Of a stretch of 64,000 nt of DNA, positions 45,693 through 55,805 are shown piece by piece. How positions within the stretch are numbered: position 1 is the first letter of the stretch; every line of letters begins with the position of its first letter. Below the pieces are notes generated by a model. It had not been told where the DNA came from and made no database searches. It was given only the letters and a program-made list of their open reading frames with translations. The translations under genes and the position numbers were made by a program. Source of the stretch: Coptis chinensis (taxonomy: Eukaryota > Streptophyta > Magnoliopsida > Ranunculales > Ranunculaceae); assembly GCA_015680905.1 (NCBI GenBank), contig CM027379.1:100863001-100927000 (forward strand), written 5' to 3'.

Positions 45693-46274
45693 ATAAAATG
45701 GGAGTAAGTTAACACTAGCCCCCGTGTCTAATAATAACGTCGTCAGTATAGGAATCTCCTAAGGTGCATTGACAAAGAGGGGCGACCGGGGTCCTTGTAC
45801 TTAACAATTCCATTATATTCAGATAGAGTTGGGAATTGTTCATTAAAAAGGCGCCTTTTGGTATATTGGTCTTACGCCTAGTAGTACACAACTCCTTAAG
45901 AAACCTAGCATGGTGTGGTAGCTTTTTAATAGCTTCGAGGAAGGAAAGGTTTATAGTTAGATTCTTGAAACGTCCCTAATCTCCTCATAATTTGTATCCC
46001 TAGTTAACATGGCTAATTTTTGTGGAAACGGTGGTTTCTCTCTATATTTAGCAATGGTATCACCTGGATGTTTAACCTTGACTTTCTGTTTCTTAGGTTG
46101 TGTTGTAAATGATACCTCTACAGTGGTAGGCTCTTCAGTTTCTATTTCGGTATCTAGTAAAATAGCAGGTGTAGGGGCTACTGGTGGGGTAACTATAGGC
46201 ATAGTTACTTTGTTATCAACCACTCTGCCAGAACGGAGAGTGGTGATGGCATTTAGCTCATCTACATTTTCATA
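45693..46274 (-). pseudogene. Element E gag-protease linker
   Basis: The open part 46223-45957 contains KQKVKVKHPGDTIAKYREKP and PPFPQKLAML, typical of the region before the protease in Athila elements. Further down come KNLTINLSFLEAIKKLPHHA- and KELCTTRRKTN-like strings with stops. Confidence 0.65.
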
Positions 46275-47836
46275 TTAATTATTAGTATTATCGGTTACCT
46301 CAAAGGCTGTGTTTGTTGTTTTCGGATTAGGTATTGCGTGACCTGGAAACACACCTTTGGGTTGGGCTTTATCTTGGGCCAACTGTTGGCTTAAATTATT
46401 AACGAATTGTAGAAGTTGTTGGTTAGATTGAGCCATGGTTTGGAAAAGTTTTTGGCTCACTTGTATGAAGGTGTCAAGACGATCCGGTTGTGTGGGTGTA
46501 GTAGTCACGGGTGGTGTGGACCGAACTATCCCGCGTGAATTATTTATGGGCGGATTTTGATAGTTATTATTTACCCGACGATACCTCTATTAGCGTTATA
46601 ATTATTATAACTACCTTGACCTTGTACTTGACCTTGTCATGGTTGCACTTGGTTGTTGTAATTATTAAAATTACCCCCGACTCGCCCTTGTCGTGGTGGA
46701 GCTTGGATAAAACGTGCGTTGGCCTAACATATTGATTATTGTGTACCACGGAGGTGTGGCGTGTTGGTTATTTCTCCAACCAAAGTTGGGATTTTGTCTC
46801 CAAGGGGTTAGGTTCACTATTAATGGAACAAGCCTGTTCATAGGCTATAGGACAGTGGAAGTCGGGATGCTCAGGGCTCCAACAGAAACTACATGGATTT
46901 GAATTTACATTCATGACGGGGATAGGGTTTTGTTGAACAGAAATGGCCTCTACCTTTTTAGTGAGTGATTCGATTATATTAGAGTTTTAAGCTCGGGATC
47001 ATGTTTAATTTCGAACATACCGGCGGCCTTAACTGTATTAGAAGAACTAGCGGAGCGGTGGATATCGTCACTACCCCCCAGTTGTTATTTCGCTTAGTTT
47101 GATCCTCTAAAAATTTATAAGCCTCCGAGGCTCCTTTACTTAAGAAACTACCCCCATTAATTATGTTAAGGACTTCTTTATGGTGGTGTAGAAGTCCTTT
47201 GAAAAAGGCATGAACTAACGTGTCTTTCGCTAGGTTATGATGTGGACACTCTATAAGGAGATTGGTGAAACGATTCCAAGCCTCTGAAAATGATTCGTGA
47301 GGATTTTGTCGAAAGAAATGAATCTTGGAAAGCATCTCATCCGTCTTTAGGGGTGGGTAAAAATGTTCCATAAACAGCTGAACCAGTTTAGCCCACGAGT
47401 CCACAGAATTAGGCGCTTAGGTAGTTAACCAAGATGCCGCCTTATCGGCTAAGGTGAAAGGGAATACCCTCAGTTTAATTTGTTCCGCACCAACCGTAGG
47501 ATGGTGGAATGTTGTTATGACTTGTTCAATCCTACGCATGTGCTGATAAGGTTTTTCAAGGTCTAAACCATGAAAAACGGGTAACAAATTAAAAATATTT
47601 GGGGGGATTCGGAAATCCCCTACTGGGTCCGCTAGAACGATGCAAGATTTGGGGCTATCGCTCAAGGCTTTGTAGAAGTCAGAGAGAGGAGTCTCTCCTT
47701 CTTTAGGCATATTATCAGGTGGTGTGTGTGAAATAGTAGCTAGAGGTGTAGTGGGTGGTATACTAGATAGAATTGTTTGTTGACGTTGTTGTGTAATTAC
47801 GTTCGGTGTTTTTGTTCGACCAGACCTTAATCTCAT
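46275..47836 (-). pseudogene. Element E gag
   Basis: ATG 47836 (minus) starts MRLRSGRTKTPNV. One TAG at about 47415 interrupts an otherwise open frame to 46979. That frame carries the gag core (FPFTLADKAASWLTT, SWAKLVQLFMEHFYPPLKTD, ESFSEAWNRFTNLLIECPHH). Further on, CSFCWSPEHPDFHC at about 46890 is a CX2CX4HX4C zinc knuckle, the RNA-binding motif of Gag. A Gln-rich coiled segment (FVNNLSQQLAQDKAQ) follows, after several stops. Confidence 0.82.
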
Positions 47837-48664
47837 ACAAGGATAAGACCAAACTTAGCTAAACACGTCAACACTCCAAACAATCGATATACCAAAGATA
47901 AACCTCTAACGGGGAGTTGCGAGGTGTGGAAGAAAGGAATACCGACAAGGTCCTTGCTTTGCTTATGAATAGCGTCTTGTTTACGCGTGTTCGAGTGTAT
48001 ATAACTAGTTAGAACACTGAAAAACTTGAAAAATCGAAGTTCGAATCAAACTTGTGGAAATCCGACAAAATTCAACTCGTAGCTGGTGGGCTCACTTTTT
48101 TTACCGGTCGCTCAACTTCTTTAAGAACTTGAGCTCCTTTTGCGCTTCCGAAATGAAGTCGCCCGCGGCAATTTATTTATTTTATTTTTTTTTTTTTTCG
48201 AGGAAGTTTTATCTTTGAAAAAGACAACCCGCGAGTTAGAATCGAACAAGGGTGGGTGGGTGAAATGGGACTTTAAGAAAAGGAGTTATACTATGAAAAC
48301 AATGCGAAAGTGAAACTAAGGCAATGGGTGGCCATTTGATAAAACATAAAAAGATAATTTACCTACTTAAATGAGCGATGAAACTCAAAACGTAAGTAAA
48401 CTAAAACTATTTTATGTGCCTAAGATTTATCAAAGATTCTACTCTCAATCCTATGAGATATAGTGGAGTAGATGATTCGTTCCACTCCTAGTCCTCCAAG
48501 ATTCGTGTTTTCTAGTCTAATTACTCTACTCTAAGTCTAATGAGAGATTTACTTAAATGGCAACTAAACTACACGATGCAACTACCCATAAGATGCAACT
48601 AGTCGACTATTAGAGCAACTATGGGAATGCTACGCCGATTCTATGATAAGGAGTTAGAGGGGAT
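47837..48664 (-). other. Element E leader
   Basis: A non-coding region between the 5' LTR and gag. No TGG-type primer-binding site was recognised next to the LTR; the minus strand reads ATCCCCTCTAACTCC after the LTR end. A T-rich run is at 48170-48200. Confidence 0.5.
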
Positions 48665-49972
48665 TGATTCCACCTTAACTCGACTTAATCCTACTAACGA
48701 TTTAATCGTCAGAATCCGAATTGAATCGCTTGCGAGAACAACTGGGTTACTCCAAATTCCTAATTACACATGGCATTTCTACCAATTCATAACTAGCATG
48801 TGAACGATTACACCCATTCTCATGATGAACTAATCATTTCTAGAGTGGAAAGAAAATTAAGACGACTCTACGATAATCGGAATCAAGCTTTCATCAAGGC
48901 TTCTCAACCCCCTCAAATGGAGGTTTAGCCGAGAATCATTACGCAATCATTCCCAATGGAATTCAAACAAGACATGGTATAAAGATTTGAACTTTCTTTT
49001 TTAAACTCAATTGGAAACTAATCATGCAATAATTGAATTAAACTAATAATGACAAATAATTGAATCTAAGAATTTACGTTAATAAATAAATGGAAATGAA
49101 ACTAGATTATGGAGAACACTATTTTATTAATCTAATGAATAATAAAACAATGATTCAAATACTAAATTAATAATCTAACTAATCTAGGTCTAACTATCTA
49201 CGTAATAGGGGAATTTAGATCTAAACAATTGTAAATGAAAAGAATCGAAATTGACAAATAGCTATTTTATTTATCAAACTAATTAAGAACAATGATTCTA
49301 AGAGTTTAATCTAACACAAGAATTGAATTGAAGCTAAACTAAATTAAAAATAATTAAATCTAGATCTAGAATTATCTATATTTTTAGGTCTAATTAGCTA
49401 CCATTAACAAAGAGTCAAGCTCTTGTTTTTATACTTTCAGATCCAAAAATCGTGCATGGGCTTGGAGCCATGTTTTGGGCTAGAGAATCAGGCCCAAAAC
49501 CCAATTCTTTTAGTCCAAAAAGGCCTCTTCAGCTACAGTTGGCTTCAACAGACTTTTCGTCCACTTATGCTCCTCTGATTGGGTCAAGGCTTAGACCATT
49601 GGAAAGCTCTTTCCGAGCCGGTCGTTTTGACATAAGGTAGGCCTAATTATGAGGTCTGAGTCCAAAGATACGGCCTTCGGAAGTTCTACTGACTTTGTGT
49701 GCTGTTTCTGCCCACATCGACTTTTCAGCTTTTGACCGGGCTTTAGAAAGGCTTTGTCTTCTTGAATCTTGGCCTTTAATCACAAAACTCCTTAGCAACC
49801 GACCTTTGCTCCTTTATCTCACTAAACTGGCACATTTCTGCACATAATGGACTTTGAAGCCTGAAATGCATAAAAACACGTAATCAGTATTAACTCTTAA
49901 TTATTACTCACATAATTGGTCTAAAAGTATGATCATTATGGGGTTTAAAACTACAGATTTGGGCTCTTATCA
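48665..49972 (-). repeat. Element E 5' LTR
   Basis: 1308 bp, the partner of 37553-38860. In plus reading it starts TGATTCCACC and ends GGGCTCTTATCA. The next base begins element B's tandem repeats. Confidence 0.87.
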
Positions 49973-50560
49973 GCTACCCCAACAGCTTCACACCCATCAT
50001 CAAAGACAGCGGGGAAAGAGCCCTTCGCGGACTTTAAATCCAAATCAACTTACAACTTAGTGGCAAATCGAGCAAGCCCTTAACGGGTTTCACACCGATC
50101 GAAGACAGGGGAAGAACCGCCTTCATGGACTTTAAGTCCAAATCAACTTGGGGGCAAAGTGAGCAACCCCAACAGGCTTCACAGCCGATCAAGACGATGG
50201 GGGAAGAAGCCGCCCTTCGCGGACTTTAAGTCCAAATCAACTTGGGGCAAATTGAAGCTGCCCTCGGCAGCCTTCACGCGGCCGATCAAAGACAGCAGGG
50301 GGGGGGGGGAGAGCCCTTCGCGGACTTTAAGTCCAAATCAACTTGGGGCCAAATTGAGCTGCCCCAACAGGCTTCACATCCGATTAAAGACAATGGGGAA
50401 GATCCCTTTGCGAACTTTAAGTCCAAATCAACTTGGGGGCAAATTGAGTTGCCCTAACAGGCTTCACAGCCAACCAAAGACAAAAGGGTGGAAGGGCCCT
50501 TCGCGGACTATATGTCTGAATCAACATAGGGTCAAATTGAGCTGGCCCCACACGCTTCAC
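49973..50560. repeat. Tandem repeats in the 3' region of element B
   Basis: Six to seven copies of a 90-101 bp unit, marked by ACTTTAAGTCCAAATCAACTT at 50029, 50129, 50223, 50324 and 50414 and a diverged copy at 50507. The remainder of the unit is CCCAACAGGCTTCACAGCCG followed by ATCAAAGACAGCGGGG-AAGAGCCCTTCGCGG. The repeats lie between integrase and the antisense gene, the same place as the array in element A, but the sequence is unrelated. ORFs crossing it are repeat artefacts. Confidence 0.85.
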
Positions 50561-50832
50561 AGCAAATTAAAAATTATTTGCAAGGACATAATATTAGCAC
50601 CAATGAAGAGATCCCACTTTTGTCAAGAGAGTAAAATAAAGTCAGATGGGTGCATATGAATCAAGGAATATGATTGCACAAAATGAGTAAAGGTGATAAC
50701 AAAAGACACACTACATTTGATTGAATACCTGCTAGGCATACCCAGAAAAACAGGCAAGTTACATATTGCAAAATATATTGTTAGAGAGTGAACATCAGAA
50801 TAACAAGGGTACAAAAATATATTTCAAACAAG

Positions 50833-53013
50833 CTACTGCGGCCCTGCAACCACCCCCTGCGGGGAAGAAACCTCGGCCCTTTCCACCGCGGTGTTCGAGT
50901 TAACATCCACATCAATGGGGGAGGTGACCGCTATTTGGAAGTACCGCCAGAAAAGCAGCCGATGCAGAAAGATCGGGATCGATCGAATAGAGGGTGAGGC
51001 ATTTTGAGCATCAGCGACTGGGTCTGGAGTCGGAACGGGAAGCAAACATCCAGCTGCAGCAAGCTCTTCGAGTTGGCTCTTCAATTCACGAGGAATTTTC
51101 CTCTCAGCTAGGACTCATAATCAATCAGTCGCATCCTTCACAGCTTTGTCCACCACGGCCTGAGTAGCAAGCTTCTCCATCTCCCTTTGGCTCTCCATTT
51201 TGAAGGTGACCCCAGCGACGTAGTCGTGGTGCTTTTCCTCTGCTTGTTGGAGAGCTCTTTGGGCCTTCACGGCAACGATCCGAAGATCATCGCGGTCCTT
51301 CTCCAACTGGGCATGCTTGGCTTTCCACCCGTTGGGGCCATTGATCTCTTGTTTTGTGACTTCCAGAGAGTCCAAAGTGTTGGTCAGCCCGCGCACCACA
51401 TAGCCAATGTCCAGACTCAGCTGTGGAGGTATTCGTTAGAAAAAAAAAAAACCTTTTCCCAGCCAGTATAAATGGATGTTCGGTGAGAGGAAAAGGAGCC
51501 TGAGTCGCCGTATACTTGGTCTCGGGGGAGATGAGAGCTAAAAAACAGAGAAGCAACGACCGCGGGGTTGTCAAAGGCGGAGTCGCGTATATTTACATTG
51601 CAGTCTCGAGCCTTAAATGCGGGTGCCATATCTCTACAGCACCGGATGAGGGAGGGATTGCTGAAGAATGTTCTTTGCCAGGGCGGCGGGATGTAACTGG
51701 GGGCCGCGGTATTTGGGTTGATGGCTCTGATGGAGGTAGAGGAGCAGTCCGGGCTTTTTTGGCTGGGGGGCTCTTGGCCACGACTTCAGTAGGCTCATCA
51801 CCTTCGGAGTCGCTATCCCAGAGTTTGAGTTTGCTAGAGGCCATGTCCGCGGCAAGAGTAGAGGCAGAGGGATGGGTAAAATTGTCTTCCCAATCCGCTA
51901 ACGCAGAGTAGGAAGAGGGGGCGGTATCTGATGGGGTAGGGCGGGATTGAGCGGCGGCTCTTTGGGCGGCGGCGAGTGGGAGATCTTGGTTGTATAGCGA
52001 AGGATCGGTGAGTCACGCCTTCTTTGGCGAAGGAGAGGATTTGGGTTTGCGCTCTTTGGGTGGCGGCAAGCGGTAGAGGGGACCTTTGTATTTCCCTATA
52101 TCTTTATGAGAGGGGTCAAGCAAAAGAGGGTTGCCTTTGTCGGGGTCTATGCCGAGAACCTCACACTGGCTATTCCCTAGATTCTGGAGTTCTTGAAAAA
52201 TTGCAGAGGAGATGCCGGCGTAGAATTGAGAACGAGAGTTTGGTTTCCAACCTGGGCCACAAAAGAAGACACATTAGAAAGAAGAATATGCAAGAGATCA
52301 GGGGACCAAAGTGTTTTACTTACCACTTGTAAGGAAATTGAGATGCCTTAGAGAAACTTCTGAAGGGAGGTTCGTGGAAATAAAACTTCTAGACACATAC
52401 AAGGGATAGTGGTGCCACACCTTGTCTGAAGTTGTAAGGCGGAGAACAAAAGACTTCTTCCGCGGACGTGTACAAAAGGAGTGGTACCCTACGCTTCCGA
52501 ATTTAGTGCTCTTTTTCAAATAAAAATGGGCGATTATGTCGCGGAGTTGGATTTTAGGGGTGTAGGTTTCATTGTAATGGTTAGCGGCGTACATCACGCG
52601 CCAAAAGTTGCCTATGCCTTGACAAGGCGGAATATTAAAATGGTTGCATACCTCGATATCGAGAAAAGTTAAGGGGAAGCTAAGGCGGCAGCTATCGGCC
52701 CGCAAATGCGACAAGACATCCCAGCGGTGCTACCAAGTGTGGAAAATGTGTAACACCACCACGTGCTCAGCAACACGCCATCGGGGATGCCATAAGCAGT
52801 TTTAACCGCTTCTAAATTAGGGCGGCGGAAGTATGATGGAGGGGGAGGAAGAGAAGCCTTCCTCCCAGAGGTAGAGGGTATAGCGGCTGGGCTGGAAGAG
52901 CGAGACGTCGGAGAGTCCGACCTATCTGCGGTAGAGTGGCTAGATCTAGATGAAGAAGCACCGGATCCATCGGATCTGGCGGCGGAGGAATCCTCCGAAT
53001 CAGATCCCGACAT
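50833..53013 (-). pseudogene. Antisense gene of element B (gypsy-type transposon domain plus coiled coil)
   Basis: Opposite to gag-pol. ATG 53013 (minus) starts MSGSDSEDSSAARSDGSGAS, an acidic Ser-rich leader like that of element A copy 1 (MSDSND). A domain then continues after a frame change near 52700 with PLTFLDIEVCNHFNIPPCQG and HFYLKKSTKFGSVGYHSFCT. This resembles the plant 'putative gypsy-type transposon' family. A 72-base intron (52323-52252) follows at the same place as in element A. The middle part has KGPLYRLPPPKERKPKSSPS and a Pro/Ser/Ala-rich stretch. A coiled coil (51399-51121, WKAKHAQLEKDRDDLRIVAV) comes near the end. Frame changes and stops are present, so this copy is dead, but less decayed than in A. 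Confidence 0.7.
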
Positions 53014-53026
53014 GTCGCAATGGACA

Positions 53027-53150
53027 CTAAGAGGGGACAGGTGAAGAATGGGGGAAGAACACAAGTTATGAGAGAGAAAAGAATGCGAAAACAATATTGA
53101 AATTGGAGTATAGCAATAAACGAAGGGGAGTGAGAAGGTGGAAGACAAAC
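53027..53150 (-). other. 5'-UTR intron of element B antisense gene
   Basis: The donor is CATCTCAG then GTTTGTC (from 53150 down) and the acceptor is CCCTCTTAG (ending at 53027), 13 bases before the ATG. A pyrimidine-rich leader (CTTCTTCTCATTTTTCATTC) lies upstream. Confidence 0.55.
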
Positions 53151-53350
53151 CTGAGATGCAACAGCAGCCAAGGTGGTGGAAGGACCAAAACGGACGCAAA
53201 CGGAGCAGGAGGGAGCCTTGAGAAAGAGGAACGGCGGGTAGAAGTTGAAGAGTTGGGGAAGAGGAAGAATGAAAAATGAGAAGAAGAATTTGGGGTTTAT
53301 GGGTGTTGAGGAAAATGAAGGGTTTGGGCGGGATTTGAAAAGACAGGGGC

Positions 53351-53586
53351 AAAAGCGTAATTACAAAAAGACGAACCAGGGGAAATGGGACACGTGGGTC
53401 TCGAGAATCAAGAGGTCAGATTTTGTGTGGCGCATGCGCCGTTCTCACGCGATAGTAATGATGGAACACGTGTCATGCAACAGATGGAACATCTTAAAAT
53501 AATGGAGATAAACCAGGCTGTGAGATCGTTAGGTCTCAGCCCCATCGGTTGTCCGCGGACTACCAATAGGATCGAGAGAGGGCATC
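53351..53586 (+). other. Element B pre-LTR region
   Basis: Holds the putative promoter of the antisense gene (no clean TATA box seen) and, at the end, a purine-rich stretch GATCGAGAGAGGGCATC directly before the LTR, a likely polypurine tract. Confidence 0.5.
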
Positions 53587-54008
53587 TGTAGGGGTCAAAT
53601 TCGTGACATATAACATCGTTGGTGGCGAAGGGTCCGTATACAGAATAGTGATGAGAAGACTGGGTGCAGCGGATCTGAGCCGCGACACCATATCCGCCGA
53701 GAACTGCGGGGCATGGTAGGGGTGGTGAGTAGGCAGTTGTCAGAGTAATGAAGATACTATAGGGTGCATCGGATAGGAGCTGTGGAACCCTAACTACCTA
53801 GAACTGTGGTGTATGTTGTGGGACAGGTGGCAAGCTGATGCACGTAGGATCAGGGTGGACGGACGAACGAGAGAGAGCGGTTAGAAAGAGGAAAAATATA
53901 AGAACAAAAGGAGAGAAAAAGAGAAACAGAAGAAGGAGAAAAAAGACGAGAGGAGAGTAAAAAGGAAGGAGACTAGTAATTTCATAAGGTGTAATTCTTG
54001 TAGTTACA
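53587..54008 (+). repeat. Element B 3' LTR
   Basis: 422 bp, TGTAGGGGTCAAATTCGTGA to TTCTTGTAGTTACA. It is followed at once by the target duplication GTTTT (54009-54013). Confidence 0.88.
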
Positions 54009-54013
54009 GTTTT

Positions 54014-55375
54014 AATTGGTGAAAATGATTGTTCTTCATGAATAAAAAGATGTCTACGTATCCAACACTGTATAAGTGAGACAAAAATCAAGTATATATG
54101 CCAGAATCAAACCAACATAGTTCTGAGGGTGATTTTTATAGGCATTGAGGGTATACTTCTGGCAGGATACGTGTAGTGGTATGAACATATGTACGGTTAA
54201 GATGAGCATGTGTGTAGTAGCTATAGGTGTTAGGTTGTTTGAGTTGGCATAGGGCGTAATGATGGTAAATAGCTGTAATGATTTGGGTATTATGGTGGGT
54301 GGAGGCCTAATGCTAATGTTAGCTAGCAATGATGAGAGTAGTAGGTGATGATGTCACGAGATGAAGTCGAGTGATGAGTCATTGATGTTGTTCTAATCTT
54401 TGACAAGTGAGCGAGTACTCGTGTTCTTGGAGTCGAGTTGGTAGAGTCGTTGTGTGTGGACTACGTGCACATCACGTGCTTGGTAGGATGTCTCTTATAA
54501 ATACAATATTGTTCAACTCAAGTCCTTAAGTAAGTTTTAAATATGATGCCGTAAAAAATTTCAGGTTTACGACAATAGTTTGTGGCGATTACATCAGCTT
54601 GAAATTTTAATAGATCCTAGTGAGGATTTCAGATTTTCATTTTGTCCAAGTATCATGAATTTGGAAATTGTTGTCTATGAATGTTTAGAGCATCATCAAC
54701 GCGCTGCTAAAATAAATTGTGACACATTGGTTTTTTTCGTCGATCAAAATTGCGATAATTGTGTCAAGTACCAACGCATTTTAACAAAATTTGAGATTTC
54801 TATTTCGGACGGGAATACTTGTCCCGTTCCAATTTAAATTTTCTTTAAACGGCAAAAGTTGTCTCGTCCCAGTCGAAACAATTTTTTTTTAAAAACGTGC
54901 GCATTCAAGCTTCCAGTAACCATTTCCCATACGAACAGGTGAGATAAACTCAAGCCCCCTCACTTCAATCACCTAATCAAAGATCATTTTTCTACCAAAT
55001 TTCATTCAGTTTTTTCCAATGGATCATCATCGTTGAGCTGGACGTAAGAGGAGTCTTTTGCGTGGGTCAGAGAGTTTAAATCTTCGAGAAAACGAGGGTG
55101 AACTTATACCGGAAAATTATTTCCAATTTCCACCGAAAATGAGTATTGTTGATCATCCATCATTAACTAACGATCATCCGTCAAGACTTGGTTTCTCAAA
55201 ACCCGAACTCTTCTATTTATATTGAGGTGAAATTTTAGTGTAAAAACACGATCTCGATTTTCTGACAAAAAATCGAAACTCGGTATATACAGGCAAGAGC
55301 GCGGGCGCTTATGGCAATGCCAACTCGAGCGTGAGGTGCGCTCAACTTCCAGTAGACTTTTTTCGTGAAAAGTAG

Positions 55376-55412
<37 letters not shown>

Positions 55413-55774
55413 TTTTCAGGTAAGGGAGCGGGGGTGCGCTTTGGTCAAGGCAAATATGAGCGCGACCCGCCCCTCCACATTTTAATTTTTTATTAAAAAA
55501 ATTGAAAAAGTTATGGTCGGCAAAACTTGGCCCGTCCAATATCATGGGTCCAACGGTACAAAATCGAGCCGTTTTTAATTTTTTAATAAACATTTTGGAC
55601 GGCAAAACTTGACTCGTCCAACATCTGGACGGGTAAAGTTGTCCCGTGCGAATGGCTGCTAAATTTCTGAGTATTTTGGTCGAGAATTTAACAATTGTTG
55701 AGATGGAAATAAGTGTTTGGCAGCGTGTTGGTGAACGAAATTGCCAAAAAATTTTCTATCTGTGACATTAGAAA
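54014..55774. other. Unassigned region with five palindromic motifs
   Basis: No gene is supported. Two gene-like scraps are visible: an 85-codon open frame at 54580-54837 and a short ATG frame at about 55019 (NLRENEGELIPENYFQFPPK). Five imperfect palindromes of the type GGACGGCAAAACTTGCCCGT lie at 54806, 54848, 55515, 55597 and 55627. GC-rich strings (GAGCGCGGGCGCTTATGGCA and GAGCGCGACCCGCCCCTCC) interrupt otherwise AT-rich DNA. The region may be a decayed DNA transposon. Confidence 0.4.
55377..55411. repeat. (AT)n microsatellite
   Basis: About 17 uninterrupted AT dinucleotides. Confidence 0.95.
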
Positions 55775-55805
55775 CTAGGCATAACCCGTGCCTTCGACAC
55801 GGTTG
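55775..55805 (-). mobile_element. Possible Helitron 3' terminus
   Basis: On the minus strand the sequence reads AACCGTG, loop TCGAAGG, CACGGGTT, then ATGC and CTAG followed by T. A short GC hairpin just before CTAG, inserted before a T, is the known 3' end of plant Helitrons. If right, the element extends to higher coordinates; its 5' TC end was not found. No Rep-helicase gene is visible. Confidence 0.45.

Larger units (their letters stand above)
37553..49972 (-). mobile_element. Element E: Athila-like LTR retrotransposon lacking RT, RNase H and integrase
   Basis: Two LTRs of 1308 bp each (37553-38860 and 48665-49972) bound a 9.8-kb interior on the minus strand. In element sense the order is leader, gag (47836-46275), protease (45692-44985), a small ORF, a 377-codon Athila-type ORF, a second broken Athila-type ORF, non-coding DNA, LTR. 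No reverse transcriptase, RNase H or integrase motif occurs anywhere in the interior. I see no target duplication (flanks AAGTT and GCTAC) and no clear tRNA-matching primer site, so one end may have been altered. It sits in the 3' region of element B. Confidence 0.82.
20223..54008 (+). mobile_element. Element B: Tat-type Ty3/Gypsy retrotransposon carrying nested insertions
   Basis: The outer limits are set by LTRs at 20223-20752 and 53587-54008, and by a perfect 5-bp duplication GTTTT at 20218-20222 and 54009-54013. Taking away D (21356-32685) and E (37553-49972) leaves about 10 kb. Own parts are LTR, primer site, gag (split by D), protease, RT, two RNase H domains, integrase, tandem repeats (49973-50560), an antisense gene (50833-53013, minus) and the 3' LTR. 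This is the same plan as element A. The coding frames carry scattered stops, several from C-to-T changes when compared with element C. Confidence 0.9.
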
